From positions 1 through 64,000 of the forward strand of contig NZ_LSGW01000102.1 in NCBI RefSeq assembly GCF_001643305.1: a DNA stretch of 64,000 nt, read 5' to 3'. Shown piece after piece: positions 18,774-27,536 of this stretch (position 1 is its first letter; each line of letters starts with the position of its first letter). Both the position numbers and the translations under genes were made by a program. Source of the stretch: Aeromonas salmonicida subsp. salmonicida. Its GTDB lineage: Bacteria; Pseudomonadota; Gammaproteobacteria; Enterobacterales; Aeromonadaceae. Under the pieces are notes generated by a model, which worked only from the letters and a program-made list of their open reading frames with translations, searched no databases and had not been told where the DNA came from.

Positions 18774-18865
18774 CATTTCACTCTCTTATGGACTGGAAAG
18801 GCCATCATTTTACCCAGTGTGGCGGGAATACACAGTGCAAAAAGCTGAACAAGCGTCCATTAATG

Positions 18866-19306
18866 TCAGTGCTGCATCCCTGCCATGGGTTCAATCGGCT
18901 TCACTGGCAGGCTCAATTCCAGCGTCTGGCCATCATCCATGGTCAGGGTCAGCGGGAAAGGAGTGCCTTGTGACAACTCGCGCACCTCGAACAACATCAC
19001 ATGAAAACTGCCGGGTTTCAGTGCCACTTCCCCCTTGGCCGGGATTGCTATGCTCTCGACCTGGCGCATCCTCATGACGCCATTTTCATGCAGATGGGTG
19101 TGCAGCTCGGCGCGCCCCACCTCGGGCGAGGCCGCGGCCACCAGCTTCACCGGCTTGTCGGCGTCATTTTTCAGCACCAGAAAAGCCGCGGTATTGGGAG
19201 ATCCCGGAGGCAACAGGCGCACATAACCATCGACGGCTTCGACCTTGGCCAGGGCCGGTGCGGCCAGACCGAGCGCCAGCAGGGAGTAAAACGCACGTTT
19301 AAACAT
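18866..19306 (-). CDS. periplasmic copper chaperone PCu(A)C
   Basis: A 146-residue precursor with signal peptide (to about residue 20). The copper-binding pattern H-x-M-type ligands is visible: HTHLHENGVMRMRQV, and GSFHVMLF about 20 residues later. PCu(A)C delivers Cu(I) to the CuA site of cytochrome oxidase. No Sco or oxidase genes are nearby. A further C-terminal GMQH may add a metal ligand. Confidence 0.9.
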   Translation of the reverse strand: MFKRAFYSLLALGLAAPALAKVEAVDGYVRLLPPGSPNTAAFLVLKNDADKPVKLVAAASPEVGRAELHTHLHENGVMRMRQVESIAIPAKGEVALKPGSFHVMLFEVRELSQGTPFPLTLTMDDGQTLELSLPVKPIEPMAGMQH

Positions 19307-19395
19307 GGTTGAAATCCTTTTATGATGTTGTTAAACGCCGTGAAGCTTACCGCAGCAGTAATCTTTTGGCAGCCTGTGATAACAAGGATTTAGAC

Positions 19396-20145
19396 ATGGA
19401 CCCCATTATCGTTGCCGAGCAGCAGGATGGCTTGCTCACCCTGACCTTCAATCGCCCCGACAAGCGCAATGCCCTCAATACCGACATGTATCGTGCGCTC
19501 ACTCAGGCACTGCGGCAAGCGACACAAGATGACGCCGTACACGCGTTGCTGATACAGGGACAAAGCGATTGCTTCACCGCCGGCAATGACCTGGCCGATT
19601 TTATGGGCAAATCCAGCCTGGATGCCGATGACCCCATACTGCAGTTCCTGCACACACTGGCGGATTTTCCCAAGCCCGTCATCGCCGCGGTCGGGGGGCC
19701 GGCAGTCGGGATCGGCACCACCTTGCTGCTGCACTGCGATCTTGTCTATCTGGGGGATAATGCCCGGCTGCAACTGCCGTTCGTCGAACTGGGGCTGGTG
19801 CCGGAGTTTGCCTCCAGCCTGCTGCTGCCCCGCGCCGTGGGTCATCTGAAGGCGGCGGAACTCTTGCTGCTGGCCGAGGCCATCGATGCTGATGAAGCAC
19901 TGCGCCTGGGTCTGGCCAACCGGGTAGTTGCCGCCGATGAGCTGCTGGCACTGGCTCGGGATCAGGGATTGAAGCTGGCGGCCAAGCCGCCCAAGGCGCT
20001 GCAAAAGAGCAAGGCACTGCTCAAACAGGAGCTGAAACAGGCGGTGCACTTCGTCATCGATCTGGAGGCGCGCGCCTTCTCCCTCGCCTTGCAGGGGGAA
20101 GAGGCGCAACACAGGATCGCGCAAAGGCTCAAACCCAGGGCCTGA
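19396..20145 (+). CDS. enoyl-CoA hydratase/isomerase family protein
   Basis: A 249-residue crotonase-fold protein. It has the N-terminal NRPDKRNALNTDM, the oxyanion-hole segment FTAGNDLADF, and GPAVGIGTTLLLHCDLVY. The position usually holding the second catalytic Glu lies in LPFVELGLVPE. Start at 19396 after AAGGATTTAG. Role in fatty-acid or aromatic acyl-CoA breakdown is probable, but paralogues differ, so the substrate is not assigned. Stand-alone gene. Confidence 0.88.
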   Translation: MDPIIVAEQQDGLLTLTFNRPDKRNALNTDMYRALTQALRQATQDDAVHALLIQGQSDCFTAGNDLADFMGKSSLDADDPILQFLHTLADFPKPVIAAVGGPAVGIGTTLLLHCDLVYLGDNARLQLPFVELGLVPEFASSLLLPRAVGHLKAAELLLLAEAIDADEALRLGLANRVVAADELLALARDQGLKLAAKPPKALQKSKALLKQELKQAVHFVIDLEARAFSLALQGEEAQHRIAQRLKPRA

Positions 20146-20148
20146 TCC

Positions 20149-20577
20149 TCAGTTGAGACGAAACCGGCCTATCAGCTCGCAGCCCTGTACCTTGTCCTGC
20201 AGCTGGATCAGTCGGGCGATCTCGGGATTGGGGTGGCGCTTGAGGAAGGAGATGAGCGCCGCCTGGCAGCAACCCAGCTCGCTGACAAGGGACTCGCACT
20301 CCCGGTTCGGGCACTGGGGCACCAGTGCCGTCACCAGCTCGGAGGCGAGCTTGAGGTAGCGCAGCTCATAGGCAGGCTCTTCCATGGCGCGCCAGAAATC
20401 CGCCAGTCGATGGCAGGTTGCCACCCGCATGCTGGCCAGCTCATCCAGATCATCGCTGGCCAGTTCGTACACTTCGGCAAGGGCTTGCTGATAGAGGCAA
20501 ATAGCCGCACCCAGCGCCCCCGCGCCCAGTGCGTTTTCCGCCTCCAGCATGTAACGCTGCCAGATATGATGGGTCAT
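20149..20577 (-). CDS. DUF2753-family protein
   Basis: 142 residues, all helical, with TPR-like packing: EAENALGAGALGAAICLYQQ, then CHRLADFWR, YELRYLKLASE, PQCPNRECES and IGRFRLN at the C-terminus. The whole pattern matches the Vibrio/Aeromonas DUF2753 proteins as I remember them. Cytoplasmic and of unknown function. The stop lies 3 bp from the enoyl-CoA hydratase stop (convergent, no terminator between). Confidence 0.72.
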   Translation of the reverse strand: MTHHIWQRYMLEAENALGAGALGAAICLYQQALAEVYELASDDLDELASMRVATCHRLADFWRAMEEPAYELRYLKLASELVTALVPQCPNRECESLVSELGCCQAALISFLKRHPNPEIARLIQLQDKVQGCELIGRFRLN

Positions 20578-20882
20578 GCTGATCTCCCGAGTCTATGGGT
20601 GTGATCCTTATCATGCCCAGTTGAGAATGAATATCAACCGGACCTTTTGTGCAGGATTTGACCAGCAAGGCGTTCAACCGGTTGGCATCGCCCTTCTCAT
20701 GTCTTACCATCCGGTCCCATTATCTGGCCTCCACTGTCAGGATCCCCTTTTCATGTTGCGACCCCGTTTACCCCAGGAGCTCGGCTGCTCGACACTGTGC
20801 GTGCCCCGCCTGCTGGTCTGGATCTATTAGCTGCGCTCCTCGCGCCATTTATCCCTTTATCCATTGAACGAGGAACACAGCC
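20578..20882. other. divergent intergenic region
   Basis: About 305 bp between DUF2753 (-) and the CatB-type gene (+). No convincing gene. A GAGAATGAATATCAAC stretch near 20622 faintly resembles half a Fur box, but I would not call it. Confidence 0.4.
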
Positions 20883-21545
20883 ATGAAGCACTGCCAACAC
20901 TGGTCGCAGGTCGAGTACCTGCATCTGACGGTGACCAATCCCAATATCAGCCTCAAGGGGCAGCACAGCTACTACTCGGGGGCCTGGGACGGTCCTTTTG
21001 AAGAGGAGGCCGTGCGCTATCTGCACGGTGACAGCTGGAGCCGCTCACCCGACACCGGCTGGGAGCCGCTCTGGCACATAGACAGGCTCCATATCGGCGA
21101 CTATGTGCAAATCGCCGCGGGCGTGAAGATCATCATGGGAGGCAACCACACCCACAACCCGGCGTTTATCAGCACCTATCCGTTTGCCGATCCGGATGCC
21201 CTCAAGCGCAGCTACCGCCCCGCCGGCGATACCCGTATCGGCAACGATGTCTGGATCGGGATGGACGCCATGATAATGCCGGGGGTCACTATCGGGGATG
21301 GCGCCATTATCGCCGCCCGAAGCCTGGTGACACAGGACGTGCCACCTTACTGCATGGTGGCGGGTGCGCCCGCCAGGGTGATCCGCCAGCGCTTTGCTGT
21401 GCAAGAAACAACACGGCTGCAAGCACTGGCCTGGTGGGACTGGCCGGATGAGCAGGTGCAAGCCCTGCTGCCGCTGATCCAGCAAGGAGAGGTGGCGCTG
21501 CTGGAACAGGCCGCCGCTCGCTGGCACTCAGCCGAACAGGAGTAA
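20883..21545 (+). CDS. CatB/Vat-type xenobiotic acetyltransferase
   Basis: A 220-residue hexapeptide-repeat acyltransferase. Seen: YYSGAWDGPFEEEAVRYL, IAAGVKIIMGGNHTHNP with the catalytic His, then IGNDVWIGMDAMIMPGVTIG and MVAGAPARVI. This is the layout of CatB chloramphenicol and Vat streptogramin acetyltransferases. Whether it modifies an antibiotic cannot be told from sequence; many chromosomal copies have other substrates. Convergent with the ParB-like gene. Confidence 0.85.
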   Translation: MKHCQHWSQVEYLHLTVTNPNISLKGQHSYYSGAWDGPFEEEAVRYLHGDSWSRSPDTGWEPLWHIDRLHIGDYVQIAAGVKIIMGGNHTHNPAFISTYPFADPDALKRSYRPAGDTRIGNDVWIGMDAMIMPGVTIGDGAIIAARSLVTQDVPPYCMVAGAPARVIRQRFAVQETTRLQALAWWDWPDEQVQALLPLIQQGEVALLEQAAARWHSAEQE

Positions 21546-21550
21546 AAACA

Positions 21551-21574
21551 CGAGTACGGGGCGCCCCGTACTCG
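21551..21574. terminator. palindromic terminator
   Basis: A perfect 24-bp palindrome (12-bp arms) just after the acetyltransferase stop, shared with the converging ParB-like gene. Confidence 0.7.
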
Positions 21575-21592
21575 ACCTGCTGTTTCCCTGAT

Positions 21593-22300
21593 TCAGCTGC
21601 CGCTGCGTGACTGATTGACCCGACACTGCTTGCCGGGATAACCGGGCAGATCACTGGCCTTGCTGCTGCACGCCAGCCGTTTGGCCTGATTGAGGCGTTC
21701 CATCAAGCTGGCGCCATCGACCGGTAGCCAGTTCAGCTGCTGGCCGAGCCAGCTGGCCCAGGCAAACTCGACAAAATAGACCTGATCCCGCTTCTCGAAA
21801 TAACCCGCATCCTGCAGCATGCCCGCCACAGTCCGGTAGGGGTAATCGGGCAAGTCGCCGATATGGACAGGTAACTGCTCCGGAGTCAGGGGGGCTCCCT
21901 TCTCATCCTTGAGCCAGGCCCAGTGATTGCCCTGCATCTGGCTCCAGAAGCTGGACTTGTCCTGCAGCCGCGCTATCACCTTGACCCTGGCCTGCTTCAC
22001 CCCCAGTTGCCACAGCGCCTTGGTGAGGTGATGCCTGTCCACCAGCCAGTAGCCGCCATCCGGTGCTATGACGATGGGGATCTCTTTCTTTTTCATCACT
22101 TTATCAAGCTGCTTCTCGCTCTTGCCCGCCAGTTCTGCCTGAGTATTATCGACCTGGATCTGGCCAACACCGCCCTGGGTCGGATGCAACTGATCTATGT
22201 TCACCTCGCACCAGCTGCCGACCTGAGTCTCGCGCTCACAAGGCGCCAGCGCCCAGGCGCCCTGACTGATGGCCAAGGCCAACAGGATCCATGCTCTCAT
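21593..22300 (-). CDS. exported ParB-like nuclease-domain protein
   Basis: A 235-residue protein with a signal peptide (to about residue 18). It has a ParBc_2-type core: QVDNTQAELAGKSEKQLDKV, then PIVIAPDGGYWLVDRHHLTK, the Asp-Arg-His-His segment typical of this family. Such proteins are putative ParB-like nucleases, but export makes a role in partition unlikely. Stand-alone, divergent from oppA-like. Confidence 0.78.
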   Translation of the reverse strand: MRAWILLALAISQGAWALAPCERETQVGSWCEVNIDQLHPTQGGVGQIQVDNTQAELAGKSEKQLDKVMKKKEIPIVIAPDGGYWLVDRHHLTKALWQLGVKQARVKVIARLQDKSSFWSQMQGNHWAWLKDEKGAPLTPEQLPVHIGDLPDYPYRTVAGMLQDAGYFEKRDQVYFVEFAWASWLGQQLNWLPVDGASLMERLNQAKRLACSSKASDLPGYPGKQCRVNQSRSGS

Positions 22301-22481
22301 CGTTCACTCCTCTTCCCCTGATCGCAGATCAGCGGGTCAAATAAGGTTCCATACCGTCCCTGAAATACCGGGACTCATACTGGCGGTCTGACCAGCAAAG
22401 GGGATATCATGATTTCCCGTCTGCCGGCGATCATTTCTCGCCGAGTTTTCTCCCCGCTTCACACTATTTGAAGGATTAACC

Positions 22482-24086
22482 ATGAAAGGATGGAGTCCCT
22501 TGCTGGCCCTGCTGGGTTGTGCCTGTGTCCAGGCCGCCGATGTTCCGCCCCGCACCCAACTCGCCGCCGAACAGGCCGTCGTGCGTCACCTGAAAGATGA
22601 ACCGGCAAGCCTGAGCCCGCTCAAGCTGGTCGGCCTGCCCGAACTGCAGGTATTGCGAGACCTCTACGAGGGACTGCTGACCCAGGGACCGGATGGCAAG
22701 GTGCTGCCCGGCGTCGCGACGCGGTGGGACAACAAGGACAATCAGCAGTTTACCTTCCATTTGCGACCGGATGCACGCTGGTCCAACGGTGACAAGGTCA
22801 AGGCTGCCGACTTCGTCTACGGCTGGCGCAAGCTGGTTGATCCAAAGGAGGCCGCCACCTTCGCCTGGTTTGCCCAGCTGGCTCACTTCACCAAGGTGGA
22901 CGAGATAGTGGCTGGCAAGCTGCCGCCCGAGGCGCTCGGGGTAAAAGCCCTCGACGAGCACACGCTGCAGGTGACCCTCTCCCAGCCTGTGCCCTATTTC
23001 CTGAGCCTGCTTACCCACCCCAGTCTGTCACCCCTGCATCAGGCCAGCATGGAGCAATACGGCAACCAGTGGACCCAGCCGGGCAAGCTGGTCGGCAACG
23101 GCGCCTTCGTGCTGAGCCAACGGGTGGTGAACGAGAAGCTGGAGCTGGCCCCCAATCCCCATTATTGGGACAGGGCTCATACAGTGCTGACCAAGGTCAC
23201 CTTCGTCCCCATCAACCAGGAAACCGCCGCCACCAATCGCTACTTGGCAGGGGATCTGCACATCACGGAATCCTTCCCCAAGGAGCAGTATCACAAGCTG
23301 ATGCAGCAGATCCCGGGTGAGGTCCATACCCCGGATCAACTCGGCACCTACTACTACGCCTTCAATACCCAGCTGCCACCGCTGAACGATGTGCGGGTGC
23401 GCAAGGCGCTCTCCTACACCATCGACCGCGGCCTCATTGCCGCCAAGGTACTGGGCACTGGCGAGAAACCGGCTTATCGCTTCACGCCGGATGTGACGGC
23501 CGATTTTGAACCCAAGGCCAACCTGCTCTCCAGCACCAGCCAGCAAGATCTCGATGCCAGGGCCAGAGTATTGCTGCAAGAGGCGGGCTATGGCCCGGCC
23601 AAGCCGCTCAAGCTGACCCTGCTTTACAACACCGCCGAAATCCACAAGAAGATGGCGCTGGCCATCGCCAACCTGTGGAAACAGAAACTGGGGGCGCAAG
23701 TCGAGCTCACCAATCAGGAGTGGAAGACCTATCTCGACAGCCGCCAGAGCGGTCAGTTCGAGGTGATCCGCTCCTCCTGGGTGGCTGATTACAACGATCC
23801 TTCCGCCTTCCTCGGCCTGTGGGGCTCCCGGCACAGTGGCAACATGGCCCGCTTTGCCAACGCACGCTATGACGAGATCCTGACTCAAGCGGCCAAGAGC
23901 CGGGATCCCGGTGAGCGCGCCCGCCTGTTCGACGAAGCCGAGTCCATCTTGCAAGATGAGGCGCCGATCGCCCCCATCTATCAGTACACCAATGCACGGC
24001 TGATCAAACCCTGGCTCAAGGGGTATCCCATCAACAACCCGGAAGACGTGGCCTATAGCCGCCAGCTCTACCTCATCAAGCACTGA
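22482..24086 (+). CDS. oligopeptide ABC transporter substrate-binding protein (OppA/MppA-like)
   Basis: A 534-residue periplasmic SBP_bac_5 protein with a signal peptide cleaved after VQAA. Core signatures: EPASLSPLKLVG, LRDLYEGLLTQ, GVATRWDNKDNQ, FHLRPDARWSNGDKVKAADF, and C-terminal WVADYNDPSAFL. It binds peptides for Opp-type import, but no permease or ATPase genes follow; a hairpin terminates it. An orphan binding protein may use permeases encoded elsewhere. Confidence 0.9.
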   Translation: MKGWSPLLALLGCACVQAADVPPRTQLAAEQAVVRHLKDEPASLSPLKLVGLPELQVLRDLYEGLLTQGPDGKVLPGVATRWDNKDNQQFTFHLRPDARWSNGDKVKAADFVYGWRKLVDPKEAATFAWFAQLAHFTKVDEIVAGKLPPEALGVKALDEHTLQVTLSQPVPYFLSLLTHPSLSPLHQASMEQYGNQWTQPGKLVGNGAFVLSQRVVNEKLELAPNPHYWDRAHTVLTKVTFVPINQETAATNRYLAGDLHITESFPKEQYHKLMQQIPGEVHTPDQLGTYYYAFNTQLPPLNDVRVRKALSYTIDRGLIAAKVLGTGEKPAYRFTPDVTADFEPKANLLSSTSQQDLDARARVLLQEAGYGPAKPLKLTLLYNTAEIHKKMALAIANLWKQKLGAQVELTNQEWKTYLDSRQSGQFEVIRSSWVADYNDPSAFLGLWGSRHSGNMARFANARYDEILTQAAKSRDPGERARLFDEAESILQDEAPIAPIYQYTNARLIKPWLKGYPINNPEDVAYSRQLYLIKH

Positions 24087-24092
24087 TCATGT

Positions 24093-24117
24093 GGGGGCCA
24101 GCCTGACTGGCCCCCAT
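24093..24117 (+). terminator. hairpin after the oppA-like gene
   Basis: 10-bp arms (24093-24102, 24108-24117) around CCTGA, directly after the stop; weak T-run. Confidence 0.6.
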
Positions 24118-24195
24118 TCAGGGCTGTTCATGCTCACGTTTTAGGCATAAAATGCCGCCCTTTCCATCAACCTCCACTCTCTTATCCGGTTTGTT

Positions 24196-24495
24196 ATGCG
24201 TTTCTTATTGATGATCCCCCTGCTGGTCACACTGCCTGCCCACGCTGCAAGCGAGTCACAATGCCGTCAGGCGTTCACGGACTGGATGCTGACCCAGCAC
24301 CAGCAATTCAGCGATCGCAATGCCAGCAAGATGAAGCGACGCCTGGCCGAGCGGGCCATCGATCAGATGCGCGACGAATTTGCCAAGCAGGAGAGCTTCT
24401 GTCAGGCCATGGAGTGGGCGACGCATCACCAGGATCAGGACCCCCGCTTCAACCCGAGACCGGGGGAGATCCACGACTTCACGCCCGCCAGCTGA
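24196..24495 (+). CDS. small exported protein of unknown function
   Basis: A 99-residue protein: signal peptide (MRFLLMIPLLVTLPAHAAS), then a helical, charged mature region with two Cys that could pair. I recognise no family. It is followed by a strong terminator and so is monocistronic. Confidence 0.65.
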   Translation: MRFLLMIPLLVTLPAHAASESQCRQAFTDWMLTQHQQFSDRNASKMKRRLAERAIDQMRDEFAKQESFCQAMEWATHHQDQDPRFNPRPGEIHDFTPAS

Positions 24496-24502
24496 ATCAG
24501 CC

Positions 24503-24544
24503 AAATGAAAAAGCCCCGAACCTGAGTTCGGGGCTTTTTCATTT
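24503..24544. terminator. bidirectional intrinsic terminator
   Basis: 19-bp perfect arms (24503-24521, 24526-24544) around CTGA with A/T ends, between convergent genes. Confidence 0.92.
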
Positions 24545-24563
24545 ATCGAACGAGACACTTGCT

Positions 24564-24983
24564 TCAGTCGACGTAGAAGGTCTGCTGGAAGGTGAGCGTC
24601 TGTTGCTGCCCCTCCCCCATGATCTTCAAGGTGAACTGGTAGGTATCCTGGTTGCGATAGGGCAGCACAGCCAGATAGTAGATGGCGTCCCCCTCCTTGA
24701 CCTCCTGGAAGGTCAGGGTGCGCAGTGTGCCGGTGAGGTTCTTGGCCTCGCCCGTGATCCCCACCGCCTGTGCCACCCCTTGCTTGTTCTGCACAGCGAT
24801 ATTGATGATGCCGTTGTAGCGACTGCGCTCCAGACCGTAGGCCTTGGCCACGTCCGGAGTAAGGAAGCTGGAGTTGAAGGCGCTGTAGTGCACTTGCCAG
24901 GGCCCCAGCTCCTTCATCTGTTCCGCCCGCAGCGGCAACGTCATCAGCAGTGCCAGCAGGCAGCTTATCCAGGCTGTTTTCAT
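24564..24983 (-). CDS. DUF4426-family exported protein
   Basis: A 139-residue protein: signal peptide to about residue 20, then a beta-rich domain (VHYSAFNSSFLTPDVAKAYG, YNGIINIAVQNK, FTLKIMGEG, FQQTFYVD). This matches DUF4426, usually found after yggU in gamma-proteobacteria. It lies 18 bp downstream of yggU and is the last gene of the yggS-proC-yggT-yggU unit. Unknown role in the periplasm. Confidence 0.85.
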   Translation of the reverse strand: MKTAWISCLLALLMTLPLRAEQMKELGPWQVHYSAFNSSFLTPDVAKAYGLERSRYNGIINIAVQNKQGVAQAVGITGEAKNLTGTLRTLTFQEVKEGDAIYYLAVLPYRNQDTYQFTLKIMGEGQQQTLTFQQTFYVD

Positions 24984-25001
24984 GGTGTCATCCTTCTCGT
25001 G

Positions 25002-25301
25002 TTATCCCTGAGTCTCCAGCAGGGCATGGATCTCGGCGGGGATCTGCCTGGGCGACTCGATGGCAACCGTCTTGTGCCGTCCCAGCTCCCCGCGCACTAT
25101 GCGAACCTGTCCCTTGGCCACCTTGAACTGCTTGGCCAGGTACTTGATCAAGTGGCTGTTGGCCTGGCCATCCACCGGCGGCGCCGTGATGGCCACTTTC
25201 AACTCGTCTCCGTGCAATCCGACGATCTGATCCCGGCTCGCCTTGGGCTGGATCATCAGATGCAATATCAGCTCATCCCCTTCCCGCAGGACGGCTGGCA
25301 T
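25002..25301 (-). CDS. yggU: DUF167 protein YggU
   Basis: A 99-residue member of the UPF0235/DUF167 family: [40 protein letters not shown] and [14 protein letters not shown]. The ATG at 25301 overlaps the yggT stop (TGATG), so translation is coupled; this fixes the start against the longer frame. Function unknown. Confidence 0.92.
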   Translation of the reverse strand: MPAVLREGDELILHLMIQPKASRDQIVGLHGDELKVAITAPPVDGQANSHLIKYLAKQFKVAKGQVRIVRGELGRHKTVAIESPRQIPAEIHALLETQG

Positions 25302-25852
25302 CAAATCATCCACCACAGTTGGCCGAACAGATCACCCAGCAGATAGTTGATGGCCTGCAGCCCGATAAAGGCGACCAGCACGGAGAGATCCAGCCCGCCC
25401 AGTGCCGGCAGGATGCGGCGGATAGGGGCCAGGAAGGGCTCGGTCAGCTGGTGCATCACGTGTTCGATGGGGTTGCGACCCTGGCTGACCCAGCTCAGGA
25501 TGGCGCGGATCAGCAGCACCCAGAAGATCATGGAACCCGCTTTTTTCAGCACTGTCAGGGCGGCAAACAGGCTGATGGTGAGCCAGTCTGCCAGCAGCAC
25601 GTTCATGCTCTTGAGCAGTGCCAGTTTGGCGAAGGCAATGATAATCGCCAGCAGCACCGAGGCCATGTCCACCCCACCGAAGCCAGGAATGACCCGGCGT
25701 AGCGGTATCACCAGCGGATTGGTCACCTTGACCACCATCTGGCTCATGGGGTTGTAGAAGTCGGCGCGGGCCCACTGCAACCAGACGCGCAGCAGCACCA
25801 CCATGAGGTAGATATCAAAAATTGTGTTAATCAGAAAGTAAGCGGTGTTCAT
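25301..25852 (-). CDS. yggT: YggT-family membrane protein
   Basis: A 183-residue membrane protein with two YGGT repeats, each with a helix pair and the motif [20 protein letters not shown] or [20 protein letters not shown]. Known family members are linked to osmotic or cell-division functions. It begins 28 bp after the proC stop. Start at 25852 with GGAG upstream. Confidence 0.92.
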   Translation of the reverse strand: MNTAYFLINTIFDIYLMVVLLRVWLQWARADFYNPMSQMVVKVTNPLVIPLRRVIPGFGGVDMASVLLAIIIAFAKLALLKSMNVLLADWLTISLFAALTVLKKAGSMIFWVLLIRAILSWVSQGRNPIEHVMHQLTEPFLAPIRRILPALGGLDLSVLVAFIGLQAINYLLGDLFGQLWWMI

Positions 25853-25880
25853 CTGAGCTCCAGCGGTAAGAGAAGAGTGT

Positions 25881-26705
25881 TCAGAAAAGAGTTTCCATCT
25901 CGGCAGCCCGTGCAACGGCTGCCTGCATGGCGTGAGCGGTCAGCGGCATCAGCCCCTGTTCCTCGAATGTCTTGATGGCCTCGGCTGTGGTGCCCCCCTT
26001 GCTGGTCACCTGCTCGCGCAGGGTTTGCAGCGACAAATCGGGATTCTGCTCCACCATGGCGGCGGCGCCAAGGGCTGTCTGCTGCACCAGCAGGCGGGCC
26101 TGCTCGGGGCTGAAGCCCATGGCCTCCGCTTCTTCGGCAATCGCCTGCATGAACAGGAAGAAGTAGGCAGGCGCACTGCCTGCCGCCGCTATCACGCCAT
26201 TGATGCCGGACTCTTGCGCTGTCCAGAGGGTCTTGCCCACGGCCTGCATCATCTGCTCGGCAACGTCGCGGTCGGCTTGCTCAACCCCGAGTGGGGCATA
26301 GAGACCCGTCATGCCCAACCCCAATAGAGAAGGGGTATTGGGCATGGTGCGGATGATGCGAGTATGACCGCCCGCCATCTCGCCAAGACGGGCCACCTTG
26401 ATGCCGGCCGCGATGGAGATAAGCAGCTTGCCCTCAAGGGACCCCAGCTCACCGACCAGCGCACTCAGCATGCCCGCCATCAGCTGGGGCTTGACCGCCA
26501 GCACTATGACGTCGGCCTCGCGGGCCGCCTCGGCATTATTCTGGGTGATGCGAATGCCATATTCGCTCGCCAGCGCATCCAGCTTGGGGCGGCTGGGATT
26601 GGCGGCGATGATACGCTCGGCCGAATAACCCGCCTGGATAAGGCCGGCAATGATACTGCGGCTCATATTGCCTGCGCCGATAAAGGCGAGGATTCTCTGC
26701 TGCAT
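25881..26705 (-). CDS. proC: pyrroline-5-carboxylate reductase
   Basis: A 274-residue NADPH-dependent reductase for the last step of proline synthesis. Rossmann motif FIGAGNMS (8-15), VLAVKPQ, RTMPNTP, and the C-terminal signature GSAPAYFFLFMQAIAEEAEA plus TSKGGTTAEAI. ATG at 26705 follows AGGAG and overlaps the stop of a mini-ORF made from a duplicated proC start (26705-26782). Otherwise in the usual yggS-proC-yggT order. Confidence 0.97.
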   Translation of the reverse strand: MQQRILAFIGAGNMSRSIIAGLIQAGYSAERIIAANPSRPKLDALASEYGIRITQNNAEAAREADVIVLAVKPQLMAGMLSALVGELGSLEGKLLISIAAGIKVARLGEMAGGHTRIIRTMPNTPSLLGLGMTGLYAPLGVEQADRDVAEQMMQAVGKTLWTAQESGINGVIAAAGSAPAYFFLFMQAIAEEAEAMGFSPEQARLLVQQTALGAAAMVEQNPDLSLQTLREQVTSKGGTTAEAIKTFEEQGLMPLTAHAMQAAVARAAEMETLF

Positions 26706-26782
26706 CAAACACTCCTGTGGATGAAATGGCTGCAAACACCTGCGCTGCCTGCGCCGATAAAGGCGAGGGTTCCATATTGCAT
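26705..26782 (-). other. 25-codon mini-ORF from a partial duplication of the proC start
   Basis: Between yggS and proC lies ATG CAA TAT ..., encoding MQYGTLAFIGAGS and twelve more residues, then TGA overlapping the proC ATG (TGATG). Residues LAFIGAG repeat the proC N-terminus, and the DNA is identical over about 22 bp (26674-26695 against 26749-26770). It looks like a short tandem duplication that left a coupled leader ORF. It may affect proC translation or be neutral. Confidence 0.5.
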
Positions 26783-26795
26783 CAGGTGGTCTTGC

Positions 26796-27497
26796 TTATG
26801 AATAGTCACGGGCACCGAAGATGGCGGTACCGACCCGCACCATGGTGCTGCCATGGGCGATGGCCAGTTCGAGATCCTCGGTCATCCCCATCGAGAGGGT
26901 ATCGACGCTCGGGTATTGTTGCGCAAGCTCGGTGAACAGAGTCTGCATGCGCACCATCTGGGCAGCCAATACCGCTTCGTCACTGGTATGTTCCGGAATG
27001 GCCATCAGCCCCCGCAATACCAGCCTTTCACTGCGGGAGACCAGCTCGGCCAGCCGGAAAATCTCTTGCTCCGACGTTCCGGATTTGCTGCTCTCTCCGC
27101 TAATATTGATTTGCAGACAGATATTTAGCGGCGCCAACCCGGCTGGACGCTGGTTGTTGAGACGCTCGATCAGCTTGTCACGATCCACGCTCTGTACCCA
27201 GTCGAACCGTTCGGCCACCAGCCTGGACTTGTTCGATTGCAAGGGGCCGATAAAGTGCCACTCTATGTCTGTACAGACGGCTTGCTTGCGCAGTGTATCT
27301 ATCTTGGTCGCCGCTTCCTGGGCATAGGACTCACCGAGGCGTCGCTGACCGGCGGCATAAGCTTCGCGAATGGCCTCAAGCGGCTTGGTTTTGCTGACCG
27401 CAAGCAGGTTGATGTGATCGACACAGCGATCCGCCTGGCGAGCGGCCTGTACAATACGTTCCTTTACCTGAAGCAGGTGCTGGGCAATCTGGCTCAT
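26796..27497 (-). CDS. yggS: PLP-binding homeostasis protein YggS
   Basis: 233 residues of alanine-racemase-like TIM barrel. The PLP lysine is Lys36 in LLAVSKTKPL; HFIGPLQSNKSRLVAERFDW and SMGMTEDLELAIAHGSTMVRVG are the family's signatures. It controls pyridoxal phosphate and amino-acid balance rather than a specific reaction. First gene of the proC operon; 39 bp separates it from the divergent pilT. Confidence 0.95.
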   Translation of the reverse strand: MSQIAQHLLQVKERIVQAARQADRCVDHINLLAVSKTKPLEAIREAYAAGQRRLGESYAQEAATKIDTLRKQAVCTDIEWHFIGPLQSNKSRLVAERFDWVQSVDRDKLIERLNNQRPAGLAPLNICLQINISGESSKSGTSEQEIFRLAELVSRSERLVLRGLMAIPEHTSDEAVLAAQMVRMQTLFTELAQQYPSVDTLSMGMTEDLELAIAHGSTMVRVGTAIFGARDYS

Positions 27498-27536
27498 ATT
27501 TCGTTAGTGATCTTGTGATGGGAGAATGACAAGTCT

